DNA of 64,000 nucleotides from Epinephelus fuscoguttatus. Lineage: Eukaryota > Chordata > Actinopteri > Perciformes > Serranidae. The stretch's first letter is position 1. Every line of letters starts with the position of its first letter. A model generated the notes under the pieces. The model did not search any database, was not told the DNA's origin, and saw nothing but the letters and a program-made list of their open reading frames with translations. The stretch is taken from the NCBI RefSeq assembly GCF_011397635.1, contig NC_064775.1:12674952-12738951 (forward strand), given 5' to 3'. Positions 1-12,167 of the stretch are shown here, piece by piece. Both the position numbers and the translations under genes were made by a program.

Positions 1-1159
1 GATGTGTACTACTTATCCCGCTGGCACAGTTTGTAATTGTCATCTTCTGTGACAGATCATCTTGGGTAGCATGAAGGGACTACAGCTTGCATTTTGTTGT
101 GCAATCCCGAGTTGTAGAATGACAGTCAGTGAATCTTGAACTCTTTGAACCCATCATATGAAAACATGTGAAAGAACATGGTCGGGTGACAGTAGAAAGC
201 ATACCTTACAATAAACACAATATTGCATTACCGCCCTCATATTAACATCCTGCGTGCTCCTGTATATGAGCAGCAATTTGAAGTGGAATGTGATTTTACA
301 TTTTACCACAGTAGACCCTTTTATTCTGCTCTCGTCCTCCCCTCGAGCTCTCTTCAAAGATGTATGTGCAAAAAAAGAAAGTGTTGTAGGTTGAACAGCA
401 CATTACATGTCCGCTGTGTGAAGGTCAGATGAGACTGACTGAATGAATAAATGGACTTCTCTGTTGGACTCGGCCCTCGCCTTTCATTTTGCTATTTGGT
501 TCTCCTCCTCTGGCCTCCTCTCTTCCCTGTCTTTCTTCTTTTCTGTAGCACAATAGGAACTATTGTTTCTATTAGTGTTATTTGTTGTTTCTGGGGGGCC
601 CCTTGCAGTGACACAGGGGGCATCCCTTGAAATATGTTCATCTTGGTTCAAAGCAGAGTCTCGCTGAAATTCAGCTTTCATATGTTATTCTGTCCTTCTG
701 CCTTGGGACAGATTCTGTCCATCAGCAACCATTTAGCCTGTCTGTACCATATCCTTGTAGCTGCACAGCTCCATAATAGCCACATGAGTTTAACTTGGGC
801 ACAGACTTGAGACTTGGACTTAAAACTTGGACAGCTTTACTAATTACTAGTAGAGTCATAGTGCTCTGGTTTGTAGCTGCGGGAGAGATGTTCATGTTCA
901 CAAACCTTTCAGGATCTAAGAAAAGCAGCTATGGTTTTACCCACCATGTGCTCTTGAGTTGATCAAAAAAGGTTTGAAAAGCTTTCATAAGCCCTGAAGT
1001 TGTACAATTTCCTCGTGCTTATGAAGAGCAGGAGGGAATCCTTTTGAGTGCAGCTGAAGTTATAACAGGAAAGCCACCTAAAAAACCGGAGCAGAGATTT
1101 TCATATGACAACAGTGAAATACTGACTGGACTGTTCTTGGCCACAAGCCTGGGCTGAGA

Positions 1160-1172
1160 GTGTGTGTGTGTA

Positions 1173-1214
<42 letters not shown>
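1160..1214. repeat. (GT)n microsatellite
   Basis: A run of alternating GT with two TATG interruptions near its start. It produces spurious open frames rich in Cys-Val or Thr-His on either strand. Confidence 0.95.
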
Positions 1215-1215
<1 letters not shown>

Positions 1216-2283
1216 CAGTTCCCACGCTGCAGGCAGTTCCGTTTGTAGCACTCTGGCTAGGCTGGCAACTGGCCTGCAGCTGCTCTCTGTCTCTCTCTGC
1301 CTGTTTGCAGCTGTGCTGCGGCCGACAAACTGAAAAACCGGCAACCAACAAACAAGTGTAGCATGCTCATCCAGACCTCCCTCTCTCTCCGTCTTTCTCT
1401 TCTTCGGGATGTTCCAGGCTAACCAAAGTGGGATCCAGCTCTAGATAATTACAGGATGATTCAGAACATTTGTTACAGTGTGTTGAGTCACTTATGCGAA
1501 ACACAGGCAAGATGAGAAGTCAATTAAACTGCCTTTAGTAAGGCAGAGTAGACTAAACTATTCTAAGAGAGAGCAAACGAGACCAATGAATAAACAAATA
1601 CTAAACACGACCAAATAAAAGTAAAATACAGCGAGACTAAAGCGAGTGAGACCTAATAAATGCTTGCAGCTGCTCTCGGGGATACAAAAGTTTAATGAAG
1701 CCAGGTTATGTTACATATTAAAGTTACATGCTTGAGTTGAAGTGAACAATATATTTAGAATATGTTCATCGCTTTACCTTACCATCAGACTGCAATATCC
1801 CACAGGGAACTGAAGCTGTTATATCGCTCTCCTCAAAGCCAGACTCCATTAAGAAAAACAGTGATTAAACATCACTGAACACAGTAGCTGCTGGTTTACT
1901 GCTCCCTCGATTTTTGCTTGTGTTACTCTGTAACTTTGGCATTTAATGGGGTTAGTTTGGATTCATCAAAGTCACACAATAACACAAACTAACTAACTGA
2001 AAACTTCCTAAATATAGCTTATATGTAAGCCATTATAGATTTTTTTTAGGTGGCTAAAATATGTTTTGCTGCTGCCCCCGTCCACAGCAGCACATTGCTT
2101 AGCTTACGTGTCATCACTCCAGCCTGCTTCTCAAAACTTGGGGCGTACTGACTATTAAGCACCCCATACAACCCCAGCTGCAAAAAATCTGGACTATCCC
2201 AAAAGTCTAATGACCTACACTGTTTACTGTATACTACAGTCACACACATCTTTCATGGTCGCAAAAGTTACCATTTGGCCTAC

Positions 2284-2345
2284 TTTAAAAGAATAGTTTG
2301 ACATTTTGGGAAATATTTGCTTTTTTGCTTGGAATTTCGTATAAA
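2284..2345 (+). repeat. Fragment of a common teleost dispersed repeat
   Basis: Contains the recognisable AATAGTTTGACATTTTGGGA core of a repeat that is very frequent in percomorph genomes. Only the 5' part is clear. Reverse-oriented relatives lie near 60.5 and 63.6 kb, and a weak one near 2.82 kb. Family assignment is from memory. Confidence 0.5.
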
Positions 2346-3744
2346 TAAATTAAGTGTGTTTAGTTGCACCCCTCAGCCATCTCAATGAACTTCCTGTATA
2401 TATTAATTTAATCTGTTGGGTACTTTTAGACTCTCTAACCCCCTGCGGTGTATTAGATAAACGTAGCAGACTGATGATGTTACCACCCAAACCTTAAAGG
2501 ACGACCCTGACAGCAAACATTTGTTGGTCCCACAGACAATTAATGAGTGTCTGGTCCGTGTAAGGAGTGTGAGGACACACAAAAAGGTGTAACAAAATGC
2601 CTGTAGGGATGTCGAGGGTTGTGAGCATGGGTGTGTGTCTGTGTGTGTCACATACATACAAGGCTACACACTGTCTGAAAGTCTTTGATGTGTCTTGGCT
2701 GCAATTTGTTGTCTTCCAGCTGTGAGTCTGTAAAACACACCAGGACAACTTTACGCACAGACAGACTCAGCAGCAAATGACCACACAGATAGAGAGGGGA
2801 TGGAGAAGACAGCACAAATTAAAGGAATGGTTTAACATTTAACAAAATGTTTATTTTCTTAACAGTTACTCTCTTGTTAGCACACCTTAATAAGCAAGAG
2901 CAAGCTTCATTACTGCTTGACAAATATGACATTGACAGTATTGATCTTCTCATCTAAGTGTCTTTAGGAAAACATCTAAGTGTATTTTCCAAAAAGATCT
3001 TTATCCTGTACACAATACAATGGAACACCGACATTGTTTAAAGTAGCCACTTTGTCAAAAACAGCATTTAAAGGATTACAATCCAAGAGAAAGACACACT
3101 TTCTCAAACTTTTGCATTGGTCTCTCTGAGAGCTTCAAATTGAAAATCTCAGACCTTTTCAGAAAGGTGCTGGTGATGTCACTGCAGCTTTTTTAGCTAG
3201 GCCACTATCACAGCAAAGTTGCAAAAGTCCATCTGTGAGAGCAGATTGTCCAGCAGAGACAGGATGTTGCTTGTGAGTGTTGTGATTTTATTACCGTGCT
3301 GTTGTAAGCTTGTTGTGAACTGTGTAGTCAACCCTCTGTTAACGTAGCGTTGCATTAGCTACCTTACTATATTGTTGCCATAGAAACATGCTGGGAGCAT
3401 TTTTAGTTATAAAGACCAAAACTGTTTTTTGTACCAGGCTGTAAACCTGTTTATTTCTGCTGTTAAGTTGTGCATTTTAAACTTAAATGTCTATGGGAAT
3501 TCTCCCTGGCCTCCAGCCATTAGAGGAACTTCACTCTTGGCACTTTCACAATTGCTTCATTTTTCAGTATCGGAGGTCACCACTTGGTCTGCGGTGTTTC
3601 AAGTCCACCTGGTATTGGCTCAGCTTGCTTGGAACCTTGACTGAGGTGGTACCAAAAAAATGTCGAGTCACCATGCTGTGGAAATGTGGCATCAGAGTCC
3701 ATGGTCATGCTAGCAGCTCTTTGACACTGTGCTGAGGCACAGTG

Positions 3745-4045
3745 ATTTGAGCTGGAAGTTAATGTCAACACCTAACATGCTCACAATGACACAGTAGAGT
3801 TTTCAGCACATTCACCATCTTAGCTTAGTGTGTAAAAGTGCTAAAATTGGCTACTTCACACTAAACACAAAGTACAGCTGAAACTGATGGGAACGTCTTA
3901 AGTTTCACATGTATTTGGTGATAAACCAGTGTATCTTTTGGGGACCGTGGATGTCTGTATCAGACTGTGTGGCAAGCCATCCAGTAGTTGTGAAGATATT
4001 TCAGTCTGGAACAATGTGTTGATCAACAGTGACACTGCCATTAAC
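3745..4045 (+). repeat. Diverged dispersed repeat (same family as 19150-19470)
   Basis: Contains phrases typical of an abundant percomorph repeat: 'acatgctcacaatgaca', 'aaacacaaagtacagctga' and 'gatatttcagtctgga'. The last phrase recurs almost exactly near 19430. No coding capacity is seen. Confidence 0.55.
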
Positions 4046-4704
4046 AGAGGCACTAAAACATATAGATGGGGAACAGAAATGTAAAATTCTGATGGAAACA
4101 TACACAAACTCACGCTTTCTTTTGTTCTCTGAACTTTTCGTAAGTGTTTGAATGAAAATGCATCTTCGTTTCTGTCTTCCCATATTTCTCCCACTGTAAA
4201 CCAGACCCAGGGCCTCTCCCCCAACTGTGCCAACCCCCCGCATCCTTTCATCTCTCTCCCCTCGCTGTCTCCTCCCAGGAAAAAGGAGGGATAGCAGGGG
4301 GAAAAAAATACAGACATTTAGAGAGGATATTAAGGACAAAGAAAAAGCAGATCCCCTCTCGTAGCTCCAGCCTCCTCTCCTCCCAAAGAAAAAAAAAAAC
4401 ACAGAAAGACCCCCTCCTCAGTAATTACAAAGAGCCTGGAGGCTACAAAGTCTTCCCCGCCCACAAACAACAAGATAGTTTAAAGATGTTGATGTAAACA
4501 ATTAGGAACACACACATACATTCACATGAGATGACTATAGGTGGAGGGACATCTGTGCTTGTATAAGAGTGTACGTGTGCACACCCCACGTCTCACATTA
4601 TAACGATGTCTGGTTTGTATGTCGTAACATCATCGTGAAAGATGCCCAGACACACAGGAAGACAGCTGTGGAGATCAGCATCTGGGCTGGGGGTTGAGAG
4701 ACCG

Positions 4705-4706
<2 letters not shown>

Positions 4707-4754
<48 letters not shown>
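4707..4754. repeat. (GT)n microsatellite
   Basis: About 24 uninterrupted GT units within presumed nid2 upstream/intronic DNA. Confidence 0.95.
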
Positions 4755-4759
<5 letters not shown>

Positions 4760-5674
4760 CGTACAGATAATCTGATTGTGTCCCTAAGGAAAACAACATG
4801 GGATCACTCACAGTCTTCCCCTCATTCACCAAATTTGTGTTTTTTTAACTGTGGTTTTAGAGTGGGCTGGACACCACCGCATGCACGTAGAAAAAAAGTT
4901 CCCCAAATCCGCTGTGTTGAAAAGAAGGTCAGGTGGGAAAAGTGCCCCGATTCATTTACTCATACTTATTCAGTTCATTTATTTCATCCTAATCTGTGAA
5001 AATTAGATGTTTAGAAATTTAGACCCTCAGTGTGCCAGTAATTGGTGGTGGTTGGCGGAGGGGGTTGTGAGGAGTGAGAAGTCTCAACATGAATTCCAGC
5101 AGAGGAAGAGGAGGAGACATAGGGAGGAGGAAAGGGGAGGAGAGAGGAGGTGCGAGGAGAGGTGTGAAGTTTAAATATGAGGAGTTAGTGCTAGAATAAT
5201 TTGAGGGTGGTTGAGCTGGGCCGACTGTGTACACACAGGAGGTGACCTCATCCCTCGGACTCTCGTAGAACTGGAAATGATTAATAGATACAATCTTCAA
5301 ACCAGTAAGCTGCTTTACTTTTTGCCATTGGGGCAGAAAATTAAAACAAAATACTTAAATTTGACCAGAGAAAGTAGGTGTTTAAGGTCTAACATGTGTT
5401 AAGAAAGTTATTGACAACCTTAAAGAGGAGTTGCGGAGCCCCTAATGTTTAATTCTCCAGCATCTCCAAAGACTTCAGATGCACACGTCCACCATATAAT
5501 GGAGGGAACTCAGCTAATTCAGTTGCTTTGAAGACATTGGGTGACCTGACTGAGAGCAAATGAAAATTAAAACAAAATTAGCAATGCAAAAACTTAGGGA
5601 CATGTAATGACCATATTATCTTAATCAGTAGCATTCTGGATTAAACTGATGCTCTTTCTCTTCTCTCTCCGTAG

Positions 5675-7484
5675 GTCAATACGTTCCAGGCAGTCATTGG
5701 TTACGATGAGACGGATTCATACGTTCTCTTCCTTTACCCTGAAGGTGGCCTGAACTTCTTTGGGACCCGCCCCAAGGTAAACTAGTTAAATACATGGCCC
5801 TAACTTTCCTTAGCAGACATTTTGACATGTTTGTGTAGGAAAAAGCACAGATGATACAAATAACACTAATGAATGAGAGTGACAGTAAGCCAGCATGCAT
5901 GATACCAGGCCCCTGAAATCAAAGCAGCTAAATGGAATTCAGCCATCATTAATTTCAATTATTTACACCTGTGCTTTTCCTGCAGTTACAAATCAAAATG
6001 TCTTCTGTGAAAAAGGCTTTTTCTCAGCTTGTTACTGTTCCATCTAATTATTTGTGGAAAATCTTGTACTTTCTTGTACTTTTCTGCTTCCAGGAGCCTT
6101 ATAATGTTGAGCTAGACCTTCATGCTAGAGTTGGCTTCAGCAGAGGAGAAGTCACATACCTGATCTTCTCCCGGACTGAGGGACCTCACTACAGTGTCAC
6201 CAGCGATGAGCAGAGTGTTAAAAACCTCTACCAGTAAGCAAAATATCTTGAATCTTCTTTAGTATAAAAAGAATATGGAAATCTATCTAAAAAATACTGT
6301 TGTTGCTTCAATAAAAGTTCAAATTTTACAACTAAGGTTAATATTGTGACACTGATATCTGTATCTCTATAAACTTATTTATAAACTGTGGCTAGAGAAG
6401 AAAGCTAACATTACTTTCCACAAAGAGGGAAGCTACAGTAGCTAGTTAACCGTTAGCTGTTGTTGCTAACAAGCAACATGGCAAGAAAAACAAAAATATC
6501 TGAAAAATACTGTTTTTTGAAAGTTTAAGTTTAGTTTAGAAGATTGAATATTGTGACACTTAAATTTATGTTTCAGCAAGTTTGTCTATGAAACACTGTA
6601 AACTGTGGCTAGAGAGGAAAGCTAACGTTGCATTCTACAAAGAAGAAAGCTACAGTAGCTAGCTAATTTCTAACTGGCTAGCAGGCTAATTTAGCAAAGT
6701 AGCTGTTGTTTATCAACTGTTAATTGTTGTTGCGAACAAGCAACACACCAAAAAGTGGCCAGCCACATGGCGAGAAAAGAAGAAATATCTGAATAAAACT
6801 GAAGTATCTAAAAAATACTGTTGTTGTGAAAGTAAAAGTTGAGTTTAGAAGATTGAGGTTAGTATTGTGACACTGGAATCTTTATCTCTATAAACATTTC
6901 TATAAAACTGTAAATTGTTGCCAGAGGAAAAAAGTTAATGTTGCACAGTAGCTGGCTAATTACTAACTGGCTAGCAGGCTAATTTAGCAAAGCAGCTGTT
7001 GTTCGTTAACTGTTAGCTGTTGTTGCTAACGAGCAACACACCTCTAATGCTAGCTTTAATATAATACATTGTTAAATAAATGTCTTTATAGTCAGAGTCA
7101 GCTAACAAAAGAGTTATGTAACAAGATTGCAATTTGATAACTAGCTAAAAAAATACAGCTGTTAACATTAATTTTTATCTTTGAGCTAATAGCTTCCAAT
7201 ATGCTTTCCAGCGTGTGCTTTGCATCTGAAAATAATTCACATTCTGACATGTCATTGCAGGAAAAGTACAAGCACAATATAAACCGGTGAAGTTACTAAT
7301 GCACTCAGACTGGACTGTGTGCTCACACTTTACTGGTTTCTTGCTCTCTAGGGTTGGTAATACAGGAATTCCTGGGGTTTGGCTTTTCCACACTGGAAAC
7401 CGTTACTCTTTCGACAACATTGTTCCTGCATCCACTGGTGGCCTCCTTGTTACTCCACCAACTGGAGGATTTCACCTCTCCCTG
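5675..7484 (+). other. nid2: nid2 exons encoding the C-terminal part of the NIDO domain
   Basis: Three exons: 5675-5776, 6094-6233 and 7352-7484. The first encodes [20 protein letters not shown], a hallmark NIDO segment; the second contains ARVGFSRGE and SVKNLYQ; the third [11 protein letters not shown]. The phases close without a gap (34 codons; 46 codons plus 2 nt; 1 nt plus 44 codons). NIDO is an extracellular domain found at the start of nidogens and in some mucin-type and alpha-tectorin proteins. The first half of the domain is missing from the window. Confidence 0.93.
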
Positions 7485-10400
7485 GTAATTTTGCTTTTAT
7501 TTTTATTCATTTTATGTACCGTCAAGAGTTGTTTTTGTGAGAACACGTGCAGAAAAGCCCTTTGACTCCTCCATGGTTTCTACTTTTAGGACACCACCAC
7601 CCCTGAGTATGGTGAGTTTGAGGAATATACAGATGGCACTCTTGACCCTTATAACGAGGAGGAAGATGATGATTATCCTCTGACTGGTGGGAACCCTGCA
7701 TTCCAGCCAGCTCCTGCTGGTGGTGACCACTCAGCACCAGATGCTCCCTCTTCACCTTCAGAGGATTCTGGTCATCAGGTGTCACATGGCAGCGAGGATG
7801 TACCACTGACCTCTGAACCCAGGTACAGTTCAGAGCCAGCAGAGAGGCAGTATGTTCCTCCTAATCATCCAGAAAGAGAATCAGAGGGAGGTGCTCGGCA
7901 GACTCAGGAACAGCAACCACAGGTAACACCAAAGCCTTCGTGCAGATGAAATGTATTAACATGTTGTGTGTATGTTACTGTAAACACCTAATTGTGTAAA
8001 GGAACATTTTAACACAAACGGGAATCAGGGTTTTATTGGCATTTCAGTGCTTTTTAAAATCAAAGAACACTTGAAATACAAGCATTTCAAAGCTTCTACA
8101 TCACATTTGTGTTGCATGACAGGAATTCATAAAATGCTCATGTAGACAGCAGCGCTGTGTGGCAATCTGATTAAATTCTCTGAAAACATCACATGTAGTG
8201 GATTTGAAAAATGAGGGATTTAAACTGGCAGTGCTGTCTGAGTTTTGTAATAACGGTTTGAAATTGAAGTCGCTTTTTGTAAATTCTGTGGTTATAATGG
8301 AATGCTCTTTTGGAGACAGTATAGTGGCGTCAACGAAACACTGACACAACTGCACTCATTATACCCTATATACTGTACAGAATATGTAAAGAATGCACGG
8401 ATCATAGCTCTCTGGTTTATAGCATCTGGAGAGAGTTAAAAAGTATTGGCTTGGCTCTCAAAGACAACAGGAAAAATATATTTGAAGTTAAACATAGCCA
8501 ATTCCCCCTGTAGGTTCCTCTGGAGGTGGTGGATGTCTACCCCCCTCACAGAAGTGTACCACCTCTTTCCCCTGGAGGTCACGTGGTCAGCGTGGATGAA
8601 GACGATGTTGATTTTGACACAGGAGGTAAGAGACAAACTATGTGTCCTTATAAATATCTGTGTATATGCATATATATATTATTATATATATATTATATGC
8701 ATATATTGTCGGCTTAACTTATGAAAGGATAGTCACTTTGGGAAACAGGAGGGTAGCATTACTTTGCCCTCAGCCACAGAGCTGCTCAGCAGCTGGCAGT
8801 ACAATACTACCGTTGTGCTGGGCAGCTCCCAGGTGTGTGTGTATGTGTGTGTGTGTTCAACACTCCCTCCCCTGCAACTACTCCCACAGGCTTTTGCCGT
8901 AAATAAGAATGTGTTCTCAGTCAACTTGCCTGGTTATGTAAGGGTTGAAAAGCCTATCTTATTAGGGCGTTTAACTCAGTTTGGAGTGATGAAATACAAA
9001 TTTTCTCAGAAGAGGCAAAGAAATATCTGTCAACAGATTAAGCATTTTCCAGAAATGAATCACAGTATTTTAAGACCAAGGCCAATCCCTTGTCTAGTAT
9101 TTAAGACAGCTCTCATATCTAAAACAAGATGTTTTGCATCACATTAATCAATTATCCTTGGTTGTTTTAAGGTTATCTAGATTTTAAGACTTCATACATG
9201 GGTCAAGTGCTGTCATGGGTTAGCTGTCTATGAAACTTAGACAGAGCATACATACATTGTGATATTGGTACTTGAGTTTCACTCCGTAGTATTGGCACAT
9301 GTGTGTGTTTATATGTGTAAAAGCACATTCATTTGTCTCCTGCATCTGTACAGTTCCTGTAAAAACAACTGGACATCCTGTGTTCATCTGTATGCGTGTG
9401 TATGTGTGTCTGTGTCTGTGTGTGTAATGCCCGGTAGGATGATAGAATGCTGCATTTTGATCCCAAATCAGCCATTTACTGAAAGAGAAACAGAGAGACA
9501 CACAAAAAGAAATACTGGAGAGAGCAAAGCACTCATTCGGTAGTTATGCAAGTTGTATGTGGTGTTTTGAATCCAGTGCAAATTACTGCAAGCAGGATTG
9601 AGAAATCTTTGTTTTTTAATCGTTACTGCACTGTTTTAGCTCTTGAGTTACACGAATGATGTAATTTTAGAGACATTTAAAGTCTTTCATCCCTTTTGAG
9701 ACTTAACAGTTGTGTGTGTGTATAAGTGGTCTGAGAAATATTGTCAGATATGTGGGTGAAAATGTAACTTTTTGTCTGCTCAGCAGTGGTGACTGCCACT
9801 TTTCATGCTGACTATCCACTTCTTTTTTTGTTTATTTTGAATAAATCAAGAACAGAGTTCATCACTTCCTGTTTGTCAGGGGATTTTTTTCTCAGGAAGA
9901 AATGATCATCCCTGAGTGTTTGAGAACAGCACATGTATTAATACTTCTATGAACTATGTATACTGTACAATACATTATATATATATATTACTTTATCAAT
10001 GTATCGTGATTTTTATCCTTCTGAGGTTAGACTTGTGCCTTTCAGATGTCTTTTGGAGTTCATGAAGCAACAGTGAATTTGTGTGCATGTGAGTGGATTA
10101 GTGGGTGTGGGAGGCAGCAACAGCTGTTTTTTCTCCAAGTAGTGCCTTGACATGTGTGTCTTTGAGAGTGTGTGTGTGTGCCTCTCCCTGTGTCTGGTCC
10201 ACTGTCTTATTCTTTCTGTCCACCTGTACTTAAATGGAAATAACCTTTAATGTTCTGTCTCAATTTACACGTGCATGTCTGTATGATGTAAATACTGTAA
10301 ACCAGGGGTGTCAAACTCATTTTAGTTCATGGGCAATATGTAATCTCAAGTGTGCCAGACCAGTAAAACCATTACACAATAACCTATAAATAACAATACT

Positions 10401-12102
10401 TCCATTTTTTCCTCTTTCTGTCAGTGTAAAGAAGAAGTACACCCTAAAAACAGATGATGAACAGCCTGAGATGTCTTAAGCATAAAATATGTGCAATTTC
10501 AACAATAACGTCAGTTTTTCCACAATTAGTCATGACTCCCTGTCATGATGTGCATATTTCCATACATTTGCAGTCCTGTGTAGTAATATTAGCAACACCA
10601 CATCAAACTTAAGTGAGGAAGCAAGTTAAGTTATCAGCTATACAAACCATTTACAAATCTTGGTCTTCACAAGTGCATCAATATTAGATGTGCAAAGTCA
10701 TCCAGTGGGCTGGATTGGACCCTGTGCCTGTCACAATAGTCTCATTTATGCTTAACATTTAGAGCCTTCTGTTCGTTCTATGCTTTCCTTTCGTCCATAT
10801 TACGCACATTTTCTGAAAGCTCATGGATATGGATGAAATGGAGCAGTACCACTAGAAATCATGGAGGCAATGTAGCGTAGTTCAAGCGAGATATGACCGT
10901 AGGAGACAATGCAGAAAGAGTGCAAAGAAAGATTAATAATACAGGTTGATGTGAAGATTGCAAATGATGATAATGGTCTGCATATACACTTTTCTCCTCC
11001 TAGAATCGTGGATTCAAGACAGAATAGTATAATATATTTATTGTTTTGTGTCTGTCATTCATAATCATTATTATTTTCTCTCTGTCTCTTAGTGATTCAT
11101 TACACTACAGAGAATAAGGAAACATGTGCCAGGTATGTGAAGACTAGATAGTGTGATATTTACCTGTTGCTGCTGGTGTAAGAAATATGTATTCTAACTA
11201 TTTGTAGTGGTTGATTGTTTGAATTGGTGACTGTATAATGGAATCCAAATATTCATCAATAGCATTAAACATGTCTTCCATTGCTCTCTCTTCTCATTTT
11301 AGATTCCAACAGCAGTGCTCCCAGAATGCATTTTGCTCCGACTACGCCACAGGCTTCTGCTGTCACTGCCGGCCTGGCTTCTATGGAAATGGACGCCACT
11401 GTCTCCCTGAGGGTTAGAGCACTGTCATTAACTCACCCAGAGACATTAACTTTATTGCATTTTTAAAATGTAGTAGCATTATTATTTCTCTAAATGTTAA
11501 AGTTGTTTTTCGTTGTAATCCCTGTGCTGCCCCTCCAGGTGCTCCACAGCGTGTTAGTGGTAAGGTGAGCGGAACAGTGACTGTGGGTTCGACACCAGTG
11601 GAGCTGAACAACATTGATCTTCATGCCTACATCGTGGTGGGAGATGGGAGAGCGTACACTGCCATCAGTGAGGTAGGAGTTTGCTTTAAAAACTTGGTAT
11701 GAATTCTCTTCTCTTCATCCACATTTAATTTTTCTGGTTTGTCTGAGTTCTCTTTGTAATCTCTGTGCCAATTGGTTAGGTACCAGAGCCAGTGGGCTGG
11801 GCTCTGATGCCACTTGCACCAATAGGAGAGCTGTTTGGATGGCTGTTCGCTCTGGAGCTGCCTAATAGCCAAGCAGGATTCAAAATCACAGGTAAACTGT
11901 GTGTGTCTATGTGTTTGGTTAAGTGTGTTGCCTTGTACATTTTGAGTCTTGAGCACATCTGTAGAGAGGTGAGGGAACTCCTACAGTGTGTGTGTGTGTG
12001 TGTGTGTGTTGTCGGTCTCCCAGCCAGCTGTATTGTCTCCAGGGATGTGATGTGATATCAGGCTTCCACCTCCCCTCTCTAATAGGAAGCAGCTGCATGT
12101 GT

Positions 12103-12167
<65 letters not shown>

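Larger units (their letters stand above)
1..5674. other. Upstream/intronic DNA of nid2, no exon recognised
   Basis: I find no exon in this stretch. The first nid2 exon seen starts at 5675 in the middle of the NIDO domain, so the exons for the signal peptide and the start of NIDO must lie before the window or have escaped me here. The open frames present are short and lack family resemblance; several are only translations of GT/CA microsatellites. Two dispersed repeats and two microsatellites are listed separately. It is most simply the intron before the first visible nid2 exon. Confidence 0.6.
7590..11132 (+). other. nid2: nid2 acidic, low-complexity linker exons
   Basis: Exons 7590-7922, 8514-8625 and 11093-11132 encode roughly 160 residues between NIDO and the first EGF. 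They are rich in Glu, Asp, Pro and Ser; the first contains [13 protein letters not shown] and many SEP/PSE-like steps, the second [14 protein letters not shown]. The linker is expected to be flexible and glycosylated in nidogens and varies greatly between species. Human NID2 has a longer linker as I recall. No Cys is present until the last exon (KETCAR), which leads into the EGF domain. Confidence 0.85.

Noticed and set aside
3898-4402. Minus-strand open frames of 133-139 codons
   Set aside because: They overlap a dispersed repeat and CT-rich sequence; no domain, signal peptide or splice context is recognised.
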